Shown in pieces: positions 16,061 to 23,915 of a DNA stretch of 27,370 nt. The position numbers and the translations under genes were made by a program. Location of the stretch: NCBI GenBank assembly GCA_900553315.1, contig USCW01000007.1, positions 1-27,370 on the forward strand, given 5' to 3'. The notes under the pieces were generated by a model that had not been told where the DNA came from, did not search any database, and saw nothing but the letters and a program-made list of their open reading frames with translations. The DNA is from an uncultured Eubacteriales bacterium. GTDB lineage: Bacteria > Bacillota > Clostridia > Christensenellales > Aristaeellaceae. How positions within the stretch are numbered: the stretch's first letter is position 1; each line of letters starts with the position of its first letter.

Positions 16061-16108
16061 GCGGGCCCGGCGGGAGGGTTGGACGTTCCCGCAGAAGGAG
16101 GAATATCC

Positions 16109-16819
16109 ATGAATCAGCAGGAACTGGAACTTCTTTGGGCTTACCAACAGGAGGATATGGCGGCCGACCGCATTGCCAGCGAGATCCGCCGCTCCCCCAC
16201 CCGGCAGAAGCTGGAGAAGGACCGTGACTTTATCATGGAGCAGCAGAAGCGCTTCAAGCAGATTGAGGAGCAGATTGCTGTGCTGGCGGATCGTGTAGAC
16301 GCCATCAAGGACGCCATTGTGCGCTGCGAGGAGCAGATCAAGAACGTGACGGCCCGCTTTGAGGCGGAGCCCCCGGCCGATCTGGACGCAGCCCGCAGCA
16401 TGATCGCTGAAATCACCAAGCATCGTGAGACCATCAGCTCTTACGAGCAGGAAATGCGCCGCATTGTGAAGGACACCAACGATTATGACAACAAGCAGCG
16501 CAACATCCGCCACGAGGCGGCCAAGACCAAGCAGGAGTTTGACCAGCTGAAGGTGGTCTATGACAAGGAGCTGAAGGAGAAGAAAACAGCGCTGGACGCA
16601 CAGCGGGCTGTTGCCGACAGCAAGAAGACAGGCATTCCTGCCTCGCTGCTGGAGGAATACAATGTGGTTAAGAAGCACATTGCGCCGCCCATGTCCCGGC
16701 TGGTGGGCGACCAATGCTCCGGCTGCAACACGTCTCAGCCCTCCGCGGTGCTGCGCCGCATCAAGAGCGGCACAGAAATCGTCGAGTGCGAAACCTGCGG
16801 ACGGATGATTATTCAGTAA
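16109..16819 (+). CDS. Coiled-coil C4 zinc-ribbon protein (DUF164 family)
   Basis: The 236-residue protein has two parts. A long charged coiled-coil hairpin covers about residues 5-185 (QKRFKQIEEQIAVLADRV and similar). A C-terminal C4 zinc ribbon carries Cys203, Cys206, Cys227 and Cys230 (DQCSGCNTSQ and VECETCGRMI). The family is conserved across bacteria, often next to nif3, and has been connected with RNA or ribosome functions, but no role is settled. The start is the ATG at 16109, which has AAGGAGG 7 nt upstream; an in-frame TTG 30 nt earlier has no ribosome binding site. It is the last gene of the trmK-nif3 unit and ends before two hairpins. Confidence 0.9.
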   Translation: MNQQELELLWAYQQEDMAADRIASEIRRSPTRQKLEKDRDFIMEQQKRFKQIEEQIAVLADRVDAIKDAIVRCEEQIKNVTARFEAEPPADLDAARSMIAEITKHRETISSYEQEMRRIVKDTNDYDNKQRNIRHEAAKTKQEFDQLKVVYDKELKEKKTALDAQRAVADSKKTGIPASLLEEYNVVKKHIAPPMSRLVGDQCSGCNTSQPSAVLRRIKSGTEIVECETCGRMIIQ

Positions 16820-16832
16820 CGTATCTTTGTGG

Positions 16833-16866
16833 GGCGAAGCTTTGAATCAAAGGCTTCGCCTCTCTC
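16833..16866 (+). terminator. Hairpin terminator after the zinc-ribbon gene
   Basis: GGCGAAGC (16833-16840) pairs with GCTTCGCC (16853-16860), with an inner TTTG/CAAA extension. The following TCTCTCTATT tract is U-rich but broken, so this hairpin alone may be leaky. Confidence 0.6.
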
Positions 16867-16877
16867 TATTCCCAATG

Positions 16878-16914
16878 AAAAACAGGACTGCCCATGCGGA
16901 CAGTCCTGCTTTTC
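16878..16914. terminator. Bidirectional intrinsic terminator between convergent clusters
   Basis: CAGGACTG (16883-16890) pairs with CAGTCCTG (16901-16908). On the plus strand CTTTTC follows; on the minus strand five T follow (plus-strand A at 16878-16882). It lies between the zinc-ribbon gene and engB, which converge here, and can stop transcription from both sides. Confidence 0.8.
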
Positions 16915-16926
16915 TTGTCTAAGGAT

Positions 16927-17529
16927 CTATTCCTCTCCTGCTTCTTCCGTCGTAACCTTTTCCAGCACTTCCAGTAGGCTTTCCCGCCCGGTATCGTCCT
17001 CGCTGGACCAGCAGATGATCTCCCACGGCTGCACCAACAGCGCACGACAAATGGGCGCAAGCTGCTTTTGACGGGCTCCGCGGGTGATCTTGTCCGCCTT
17101 CGTGGCAATGACCGTGAACGATATCCCCATCTGGCGCAGGAACTGATTCATGGTAATATCATCCTCCGTGGGGTCATGGCGAATGTCCACCAGATGCAGC
17201 ACATGACACAGCTCGTCGGAAGTTTCAAAATAGTGCTGCATCATCTCGCCCCAGCGAAGCTTCTCCTGCTTGTCCACCTTGGCGAACCCATAGCCCGGCA
17301 GGTCGATCAAATGAAACGCGTTGTTCAGCAGAAACACGTTAATCAACCGCGTTTTGCCGGGGGTGGAGCTGGTGCGCGCCAGCTTATTGCGGCGGCACAG
17401 GCGGTTAATCAGGCTGCTTTTGCCCACGTTGGACTTGCCGCAGATCGCCACCTGCCGAAGCCCCGCCCCGGCAAAGCCATTGGTGTAGCTCGCCATGGAG
17501 GTAATAAATTCCGCCGATTTAATTTCCAT
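16927..17529 (-). CDS. engB: Ribosome biogenesis GTPase EngB/YsxC
   Basis: Small essential GTPase needed for assembly of the 50S ribosomal subunit. The 200-residue product has the family length. The G motifs are clear: G1 GKSNVGKSS (31-39), the G2 region STPGKTRLINVF (55-66), G3 DLPGYGFA (76-83), G4 TKADK (143-147) and a G5-like SSEDDTG near the C-terminus. AGGAG lies 6 nt before the ATG. It follows lonA after 13 nt on the same strand, the same lonB-lonA-ysxC order as B. subtilis. The short acidic tail (TTEEAGEE) is a minor variation. Confidence 0.97.
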   Translation of the reverse strand: MEIKSAEFITSMASYTNGFAGAGLRQVAICGKSNVGKSSLINRLCRRNKLARTSSTPGKTRLINVFLLNNAFHLIDLPGYGFAKVDKQEKLRWGEMMQHYFETSDELCHVLHLVDIRHDPTEDDITMNQFLRQMGISFTVIATKADKITRGARQKQLAPICRALLVQPWEIICWSSEDDTGRESLLEVLEKVTTEEAGEE

Positions 17530-17542
17530 CGGTGTCTCCTTC

Positions 17543-19894
17543 TTACGCCGTCGCTTCGGCCTTGGCCTCAGGCATCCGGGACAGCGCCGCTTTCAGTACG
17601 TCTTCGATCTTCTCCGCCGTGACCACACGGAACTGGCTCAGCACATGCGGAGGGATTTCCTCCAAATCCTTCAGGTTCTCCTTGGGGATAATCAGCGTGG
17701 TTACGCCCGCACGGAACGCCGCCAGCGTCTTTTCCTTCAGGCCGCCAATGGGCAGCACGCGCCCACGCAGGGTGATTTCACCCGTCATGGCCACCTCCTG
17801 CCGCACGGGAATCTCCGTCAGCGCAGAAACCAGCGCAGTCGTCATGGTCACACCGGCGCTGGGGCCGTCCTTGGGTACAGCGCCCTCGGGCACATGGATG
17901 TGAATATCCTTGTCCTTATAGAAATCATCCGCCAGACCAAGAGCCTTGCTGTGCGCACGCACCCAAGAGAAAGCCGCCTCGGCGCTTTCCTTCATCACAT
18001 CGCCCAACTGACCCGTTAATTGCAGTGAGCCCTTGCCGGGCATAATGGCGCACTCGACCTCCAGCGTTTCACCGCCCACCGTGGTGTAGGCCAAGCCTGT
18101 GACCACGCCGATCTGCGGCTCCTTCTCCGGCATTTCACGGGTATAGCGCGGCGCACCCAAATCCTCATGCAGCACCTTGGACGTGACGTTTACCTCCGTT
18201 ACGTCCATATCCAGCATGGTAACGGTGCTCTTGCGCACCACCTTAGCAATGGTACGCTCCAAGGTACGCACGCCCGCCTCGCGGGTGTAACCTTCGATCA
18301 GTTCGCGCATGACCCGATCCGTCAGCTTCACTGTTTTTGGCTGCAAGCCATGGGCAGCAATCTGCTTGGGCAGCAGGTGGCGCTTGGCAATTTGCAGCTT
18401 TTCCTCTTCGGTGTAGCTGGGCACCTCGATGATCTCCATACGATCCAGCAGCGGCGCGGGGATCGTGTCTACGCTGTTCGCCGTTGTGATGAACATCACG
18501 CGGCTCAGGTCAAAGGGAATTTCCAGATAGTGATCGCGGAAGGCGTTGTTCTGTGCGCTGTCGAGCACCTCCAGCATGGCGCTGGCCGGGTCGCCGCGGA
18601 AATCGCTGGACATCTTGTCGATCTCGTCGAAGAGGAACACCGGGTTCATGGTGCCCGCCTGCTTCATGCCCGCGATAATGCGTCCGGGAATCGCACCGAT
18701 ATACGTGCGGCGATGACCACGAATTTCCGCCTCGTCACGCACGCCGCCCAGCGATACCTGCACGAACTGCCGCCCCACCGCCTGCGCAATGGCCTTGACG
18801 ATAGAGGTCTTACCCACGCCTGGCGGGCCCACAAAGCAGAGAATCGGGCCCTTCATATCCTGCTTCATGCGCAGCACCGCAAGGTACTCGATGATCCGCT
18901 CCTTCACCTTATCCAGACCATAATGCTCCTGCGACAGCACCTTGCGGGCACGCTTCAGATCGAGATTATCCGCCGTGTTCTTGCCCCACGGCAGGTCGAG
19001 GATCCACTCCACCCATGTGCGGCTCACGCCCACCTCGGGCGTACCGGGCGCCATGCGGGAGAGGCGTTCCAGCTCCTTGGCGACCTTTTCCCGAGCCTCG
19101 TCATTGACCGGCGTATGCTCCAAGCGGTCGCGCAAGTCCTCCACGTCCGTGGCTTCCTTGTCGCCCAGCTCCGTCTGAATGGCCTTGATCTGCTCCCGCA
19201 GATAATAATCCTTCTGGTTCTTCTCGATCTGCTTTTTGATGCGGGCCTGTACCTGCTTTTCCACACCGGCAAGCTCCGTTTCACGAGCCAGAATCGCGCA
19301 AAGCTTTTCCAGACGAGTCTTGACATCCAACTCCTCCAGAATAGCCTGACGATCCTCCATGTGCGTCAGCACATTGGCTGCGATCACGTCCGCCAGCTGG
19401 TCGGGCGCTTCCACCTCGCGGATGGAATGCACCGTCTCCGCCGAGACCCGCTGACTGGCCGCGGCAAACGACGCAAAGAAGTCCTGCGTTGCACGCACAA
19501 GCGCCTGCATATCAACAGCTTCCTCGCCGCTGCGCTCCGGCTCCGGACGCACGTCACCCTGCAAATAGGGCTCCTCCTGCGTGATCGTCACCAGCGTGGC
19601 ACGGCGAAGCCCCTCCACCAGCACCCGCATACTGTCACCCGGTAGATTCAGTACTTGCTTCACATGGGCGATCGTACCCACCTGGCACAGTTGGGCTTCC
19701 GTGGGGTCCACGGCCTCCGCGTCCCGCTGAGCAACCAGAAAGATCTCCTGATTGCCCATCATGGCCTGTTCCAGCGCTGCCACGGACTTATCCCGCCCCA
19801 CGTCAAAGTGCAGCACCATATGCGGGAACACCATCAGACCCCGCAATGCCAAGATTGGCATATGCAGCGTCGCCGTTTTCTTTCCTCTGGGCAT
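17543..19894 (-). CDS. lonA: ATP-dependent Lon protease (LonA type)
   Basis: Soluble AAA+ protease that degrades misfolded and some regulatory proteins. The 783-residue product has the full LonA layout: an N-terminal substrate-binding domain (about 10-205), a coiled-coil linker (IEKNQKDYYLREQIKAIQTE, about 223-242), an AAA+ module with Walker A GPPGVGKT at 356-363 and Walker B LFDEID at 421-426, and a C-terminal Ser-Lys protease domain. The catalytic dyad is Ser679 in KDGPSAGV and Lys722 in GGLKEK, the same numbers as in E. coli Lon. AGGAGG lies directly upstream of the ATG. No CIRCE or CtsR-type operator was recognised in the 126-bp space before it. Confidence 0.98.
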   Translation of the reverse strand: MPRGKKTATLHMPILALRGLMVFPHMVLHFDVGRDKSVAALEQAMMGNQEIFLVAQRDAEAVDPTEAQLCQVGTIAHVKQVLNLPGDSMRVLVEGLRRATLVTITQEEPYLQGDVRPEPERSGEEAVDMQALVRATQDFFASFAAASQRVSAETVHSIREVEAPDQLADVIAANVLTHMEDRQAILEELDVKTRLEKLCAILARETELAGVEKQVQARIKKQIEKNQKDYYLREQIKAIQTELGDKEATDVEDLRDRLEHTPVNDEAREKVAKELERLSRMAPGTPEVGVSRTWVEWILDLPWGKNTADNLDLKRARKVLSQEHYGLDKVKERIIEYLAVLRMKQDMKGPILCFVGPPGVGKTSIVKAIAQAVGRQFVQVSLGGVRDEAEIRGHRRTYIGAIPGRIIAGMKQAGTMNPVFLFDEIDKMSSDFRGDPASAMLEVLDSAQNNAFRDHYLEIPFDLSRVMFITTANSVDTIPAPLLDRMEIIEVPSYTEEEKLQIAKRHLLPKQIAAHGLQPKTVKLTDRVMRELIEGYTREAGVRTLERTIAKVVRKSTVTMLDMDVTEVNVTSKVLHEDLGAPRYTREMPEKEPQIGVVTGLAYTTVGGETLEVECAIMPGKGSLQLTGQLGDVMKESAEAAFSWVRAHSKALGLADDFYKDKDIHIHVPEGAVPKDGPSAGVTMTTALVSALTEIPVRQEVAMTGEITLRGRVLPIGGLKEKTLAAFRAGVTTLIIPKENLKDLEEIPPHVLSQFRVVTAEKIEDVLKAALSRMPEAKAEATA

Positions 19895-19983
19895 AGAATC
19901 CTCCTATAAAAACCGCAGGACAGGCGTATCGTCGTTGACAGCAGCCTTCCTGCCCGTATCTAACCTTTGGATGAAAGATACAC

Positions 19984-20016
19984 GAAATTCTGCCGGAAGG
20001 CAACCTCCGGCAGAAT
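19984..20016 (-). terminator. Hairpin between lonB and lonA (weak terminator or processing site)
   Basis: On the minus strand, directly after the lonB stop, ATTCTGCCGGA (20016-20006) pairs perfectly over 11 bp with TCCGGCAGAAT (19997-19987). Only TTTCG follows, so termination is likely partial. It could set lower lonA output from a shared transcript, or lonA may have its own promoter, which I could not identify with confidence. Confidence 0.55.
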
Positions 20017-20020
20017 ACTA

Positions 20021-21751
20021 TTATAACGGCAGATTTTCCCTTTTGCAAGCCCCGGATACATTTGCCACTGCGGAGTTTTCGCCGCCGGAGGGCTGTGCCG
20101 CCAGCGGTGTTTCTCGCTCGGAAACCTCTGCGTTTTCCAGCACTGCTGCCGCCTCCACAGGCGGCAAAAGCATCAAGCTCATCGCCTCCTGAAGCGTTGT
20201 AATGGCGTGAACCTCAATGCCTTCGATCAGCACCTCGCCCGCATTTTCTTGCGGAATCAGCACGCGCTTCAAACCCGCACGCCGCGCCGCTTCCACCTTG
20301 GCCGGTACGCCGCCCACAGCCTTCACGCGCCCCTGCACGGAGATTTCCCCCGTACAGGCCGCCTCGCCGTCTACGCGCTGTCCTGTCAACGCGCTGACCG
20401 CCACCACCGCCATGGCTACCCCTGCCGAGGGGCCGTCCACCGGCGCACCGCCGGGAAAGTTGATATGCAAATCACGTTTGCCCAAGTCAAAGCCGTTCTC
20501 CCGCAAGAGCGTGCGCACGTTCTCTGCCGAGGCGCTAGCGGTGGAGCGTCGGCGCATTCGGTGCCCCTCTTCCCCCAGCTCCTCCTCATCCACAATGCCA
20601 GTCACCGTCACCTGCCCGGTACCGGGAACAGAAACCGCTTCGATCTCCATCACAGCACCCTGATGCGCTCCAAAGACCGCAAGGCCGTGAACCATGCCCA
20701 CACGCGAAGCAGTTTCCGCATTCTGTGGCGGGCGTGCCGCATAATGCCCGGATTGCACAACCCATTGCACGTCTTCCCTCGTAATGACCGCCCGATCCTC
20801 CAGCTGTGCCAGTCCAGCACACATCTGCACAATATTCACCGCGTCACGTCCGCAGGCGGCATAGCGCCCCACCAGCTCGGCCTCGTCCTTCGCCATCTCA
20901 TAGCCCGCACGCACCGCCGCACCCAAGGCGATTTCTGCAATCTCCTCCGGTTCCAGCGCACGGAAAAAAATCTCCATACACCGGGAACGCAGCGCCGGGG
21001 AAATCTCTGAAGGGCTTCGCGTAGTTGCGCCCACCAGACGAAAGTCCGCCGGCATTCCCTTTTTAAAAATCTCATGAATGTATCGCGGCACCGAAGGATC
21101 GTCCGGGCTGTAATAGGCGGACTCAAACATGACCTTGCGATCCTCCAGCACCTTCAAAAGCTTGTTCATCTGGATGGGATGCAGCTCACCGATTTCATCA
21201 AGAAACAGCACGCCGCCGTGCGCCTTGCTGACCGCTCCGGGCTTGGGCTGCGGAATGCCCTGCACGCCCAGCGGGCCTGCGCCCTGATAGATGGGATCAT
21301 GCACGCTGCCGATCAGCGGGTCGGCAATCGCACGCTCATCAAAGCGGACGCAGGTCGCGTCCATCTCGATAAAGGGCGCATCTTTGGCAAAAGGCGTACC
21401 GCGGGACTGCTTCGCCGCCTCCAGCACCAAACGCGCCGCACAGGTCTTGCCGATGCCTGGCGGGCCGTAAATCAGCACATGCTGTGGATTTGCGCCGCAG
21501 AGAATCGCTTTGAGGGACTTAATTCCCTCCTCCTGGCCGATAATATCCTCGAAGGTCGTCGGGCGCACCTTCTCCGCCAGCGGCTCAGAAAGATGTGTGC
21601 CGCGCATTCTGCGCAGATGCTCATATTCTCGGCTGCTTTCCCGCCTTGACGCGGGCTGAGCCCGTTTCTGCTGCCGCAGTTGTCGGAAAAAGTAAATGCC
21701 CACCACGACCGTTACCGCCAGTTGAATGACGAGTAGAACCATATTTGCCAT
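20021..21751 (-). CDS. lonB: ATP-dependent protease LonB
   Basis: Membrane-anchored Lon homologue; in B. subtilis it is made in the forespore under sigma-F. The start chosen is the ATG at 21751 (576 residues), which has GGGAGG 7 nt upstream; an ATG at 21766 has a weaker site. An N-terminal membrane helix (VLLVIQLAVTVVVGIYFF) leads into the LonB block LSEPLAEKVRPTTFEDIIGQ. The AAA+ module has Walker A YGPPGIGKT and Walker B LFLDEIGELHPIQMNKLLK. The protease domain carries Ser442 in VDGPSAGV and Lys485 in GGVPAK. The C-terminal tail of about 45 residues is longer than in B. subtilis LonB and looks disordered. It lies upstream of lonA, as in Bacillus. No convincing sigma-F promoter was found. 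Confidence 0.93.
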   Translation of the reverse strand: MANMVLLVIQLAVTVVVGIYFFRQLRQQKRAQPASRRESSREYEHLRRMRGTHLSEPLAEKVRPTTFEDIIGQEEGIKSLKAILCGANPQHVLIYGPPGIGKTCAARLVLEAAKQSRGTPFAKDAPFIEMDATCVRFDERAIADPLIGSVHDPIYQGAGPLGVQGIPQPKPGAVSKAHGGVLFLDEIGELHPIQMNKLLKVLEDRKVMFESAYYSPDDPSVPRYIHEIFKKGMPADFRLVGATTRSPSEISPALRSRCMEIFFRALEPEEIAEIALGAAVRAGYEMAKDEAELVGRYAACGRDAVNIVQMCAGLAQLEDRAVITREDVQWVVQSGHYAARPPQNAETASRVGMVHGLAVFGAHQGAVMEIEAVSVPGTGQVTVTGIVDEEELGEEGHRMRRRSTASASAENVRTLLRENGFDLGKRDLHINFPGGAPVDGPSAGVAMAVVAVSALTGQRVDGEAACTGEISVQGRVKAVGGVPAKVEAARRAGLKRVLIPQENAGEVLIEGIEVHAITTLQEAMSLMLLPPVEAAAVLENAEVSERETPLAAQPSGGENSAVANVSGACKRENLPL

Positions 21752-21834
21752 CCTGCTCCCTCCCATCCTTGTCTCTGCCTAGGATGGTCGAATGCGGGAC
21801 GGTTCATGAATGGAAATTCGCGGAGACGCGCGCA

Positions 21835-21878
21835 TGAAAGAACAGGCGCCCCCGCACAGAGTGCGAAGGCCGCCTGTT
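21835..21878 (-). terminator. Probable terminator after rodA
   Basis: On the minus strand AACAGGCG (21878-21871) pairs with CGCCTGTT (21848-21841), with an inner stem CGCAC/GTGCG. The tract after it is only CTTTC, so strength is uncertain. It lies just after the rodA stop and would separate the elongation operon from lonB. Confidence 0.6.
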
Positions 21879-21882
21879 GAAA

Positions 21883-23088
21883 TTACCGTCTGCTGCTGAA
21901 GCGATAGGGATTATACGTCGTCTGCGGCGTAATGATGGCATGCGCCAACGAACGGTTCTTGGTCACGTTCAGCACCAGCGCAACGCCGCCCATGTTGGTC
22001 ACCATGTTGGAGCCGCCATAGCTCAGGAACGGCAGCGGGATACCCGTAATGGGCATCAGGCCCGTCGTCATGCCGATGTTCTCAAAGACATGGAACAGCA
22101 GCATACCCATCACGCCCGCAATCACCAGCGCACCAAACTTATCCTGCGTAAAACGTGCCAGATACAGCATCCGCAGAATGATGAGCAGATACACGACCAG
22201 AATGATCATGCAGCCCACAAAGCCGAAGGCCTCGCCAATGGAGGAAAAAATGAAGTCCGTCCAGTCCGCAGGCACGTAGTCCAACTGAGCATAGGAACCA
22301 TCTACAAACGGTCCAATACCGTACAGTCCGCCGGAGCCAATAGCTATCTTGGACTGGGTCTGCTGATATGCATCGGAGGACGAATAGGCTTCCGGGTCAA
22401 AGAAGGCCAAAATGCGCTGCAAGCGATAGCTGTCCGACCCGCTGGCTACCGCCAGACCGTAAATCGCCAGAATGCCGATGATTGCCGCCAGTGCCAGTCC
22501 CAGCAGAATCTTCCAGTCCACGTTGGCAAAATACAGCATCACCGCGAACAGGAAGATAATGACCAGAAAAGAACCCATTTCGCCCTGCATCATGATAACC
22601 ATGCCAGGCACAATCACCAGCATCATGATATGAATGAAATCCTTCAGCGTACCCATGGGCTTGTCATGCTTCGCCAGCTCCTTGGCAAGCATCAAGATCA
22701 TGGACAGCTTCGCAAATTCCGAGGGCTGAATGGTGAAGCCCCAGATAATATCCATCCACGCCTTCACGCCGGAGGCCTGTGAAGCGAACAGCACAATGAC
22801 CAGCAGCGCTGTACCGGCATAATAGATGAGCGCAGCACGACGGCGCAGCCAGTCATAGGGAACGTTGACGATAAACGCCACAATAAACGGCGCCAGCATC
22901 AGGAACACGAACTGACGCATACTGTAGCTGGATTCCACAATATGATTCAGCAGCGGCGCGTCCGAGGAGGACGACGTACTGTAGGTTGCAACGCTCACGG
23001 CGATAACACCGAAAATCGCAAGACCAAACACCAGCAGCGTCAGCGTTTTATCAAAGTGCGCCCGGGAGCGCCGGTTCTCCACCATCAT
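21883..23088 (-). CDS. rodA: Rod-shape SEDS glycosyltransferase RodA
   Basis: SEDS-family peptidoglycan polymerase that works with the class B PBP of the elongation machinery. The 401-residue product has about ten membrane helices. Family signatures include QPSEFAKLSMILMLAKELAK (121-140), MQGEMGSFLV where many relatives have QPDLGT, the catalytic-site block ADWTDFIFSSIGEAFGFVG with Asp278, and the closing TGIPLPFLSYGGSNM. The start overlaps the minD stop in an ATGA quartet, so the two are translationally coupled. RodA rather than FtsW is preferred because of the mreD-PBP2 neighbours; SEDS proteins cannot be separated cleanly by motif alone. Confidence 0.92.
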   Translation of the reverse strand: MMVENRRSRAHFDKTLTLLVFGLAIFGVIAVSVATYSTSSSSDAPLLNHIVESSYSMRQFVFLMLAPFIVAFIVNVPYDWLRRRAALIYYAGTALLVIVLFASQASGVKAWMDIIWGFTIQPSEFAKLSMILMLAKELAKHDKPMGTLKDFIHIMMLVIVPGMVIMMQGEMGSFLVIIFLFAVMLYFANVDWKILLGLALAAIIGILAIYGLAVASGSDSYRLQRILAFFDPEAYSSSDAYQQTQSKIAIGSGGLYGIGPFVDGSYAQLDYVPADWTDFIFSSIGEAFGFVGCMIILVVYLLIILRMLYLARFTQDKFGALVIAGVMGMLLFHVFENIGMTTGLMPITGIPLPFLSYGGSNMVTNMGGVALVLNVTKNRSLAHAIITPQTTYNPYRFSSRR

Positions 23089-23897
23089 TGGAGCTTCATC
23101 ACCTTCACTTTCCGATGAAACAGGCGGGACAGCAAGCCCTTCTCCGCCTTGCCATAGCTCGGCAGCAGCACCTCCTGCCCCATCATGCGCAGCGCAATGC
23201 GCTCCATGGCACGGCGGCCCTCACATTCCACCTCCATGGGCGACATGTGCTTCAATAGTGCCCGATAGATCATTTCATCCTGCGGGATTTCTCCCAACAG
23301 ACCCAAGTCCAGCGTTTCCGCCACCACCTGTGCGGAATACATTTCGCCCGCCTCGATCAATTCAGGTATCAGACGGTTCACGATCAGCCGGGGCCGAGGC
23401 GCTTTCTTCTGCGCCAGCACGCCCGCCGTCTTTTCCACGTCGCGGATGCACACATCATCCGGGGTAGAAACGAGAATCACCTCGTCCGCCGCATCCACTA
23501 CGCCGCGCAAGCCGCGCTCCACGCCCGCAGGACAGTCGATCAGAATGAAATCACACCGGCTCTTCAGTTGGCTGATGACCTTTCGAAAACCCTTGGGGTC
23601 CATGTTCTTCACTCGGGCAAACTGGGAGGCGGGAAGCAGACTCAACTTTTCATACAGTGAGTGCTTCACCAGCGCCTGATCCAGCGTGCAGCCCTTGTTG
23701 ATTACGTCCAGTATATCGTAGACAATGCGGTTTTCCAGCCCAAGGATCGCGTCCTGATCTCGCAGGCCGATGTCCGCATCCACCACGACCACCTTTTTCC
23801 CCTGACGGGAAAGCGCCACCGCCAACCCGGCTGTTGCCATGGACTTTCCTACGCCGCCCTTGCCGGAGGCGATCAGCCACGCCTTTGCTCTTGCCAT
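23085..23897 (-). CDS. minD: Septum-site determining ATPase MinD
   Basis: Membrane-associated ParA-type ATPase that recruits the division inhibitor MinC. The 270-residue product has the deviant Walker A motif ASGKGGVGKS with signature Lys13 and Lys18, the switch I region VDADIGLRDQDAILGLENR, and the Walker B-like FILIDCPAGVE. The C-terminal amphipathic helix EKGLLSRLF (about 252-260) fits the membrane-targeting sequence, followed by a basic tail HRKVKVMKLQ. It lies 18 nt after the PBP2 gene and overlaps rodA by 4 nt. minC and minE, which often accompany it, are not adjacent. Confidence 0.95.
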   Translation of the reverse strand: MARAKAWLIASGKGGVGKSMATAGLAVALSRQGKKVVVVDADIGLRDQDAILGLENRIVYDILDVINKGCTLDQALVKHSLYEKLSLLPASQFARVKNMDPKGFRKVISQLKSRCDFILIDCPAGVERGLRGVVDAADEVILVSTPDDVCIRDVEKTAGVLAQKKAPRPRLIVNRLIPELIEAGEMYSAQVVAETLDLGLLGEIPQDEMIYRALLKHMSPMEVECEGRRAMERIALRMMGQEVLLPSYGKAEKGLLSRLFHRKVKVMKLQ

Positions 23898-23915
23898 GCT
23901 TTCTTCTTCCTTTCG

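Noticed and set aside
16079..16108. Upstream TTG start for the zinc-ribbon gene
   Set aside because: The ATG at 16109 has a perfect AAGGAGG at 7 nt, while the added residues (MDVPAEGGIS) are simply the translated ribosome binding site region.
18167..19645. A 492-codon plus-strand open frame inside lonA
   Set aside because: It lies wholly antisense to lonA, is very rich in His, Arg and Gln, lacks recognisable domains and has no plausible ribosome binding site.
19936..19964. TTGACA with a 16-nt spacer and TATCTA on the plus strand between lonA and lonB
   Set aside because: The -10 matches only three of six bases, and any transcript would run antisense into lonB with no gene to serve.
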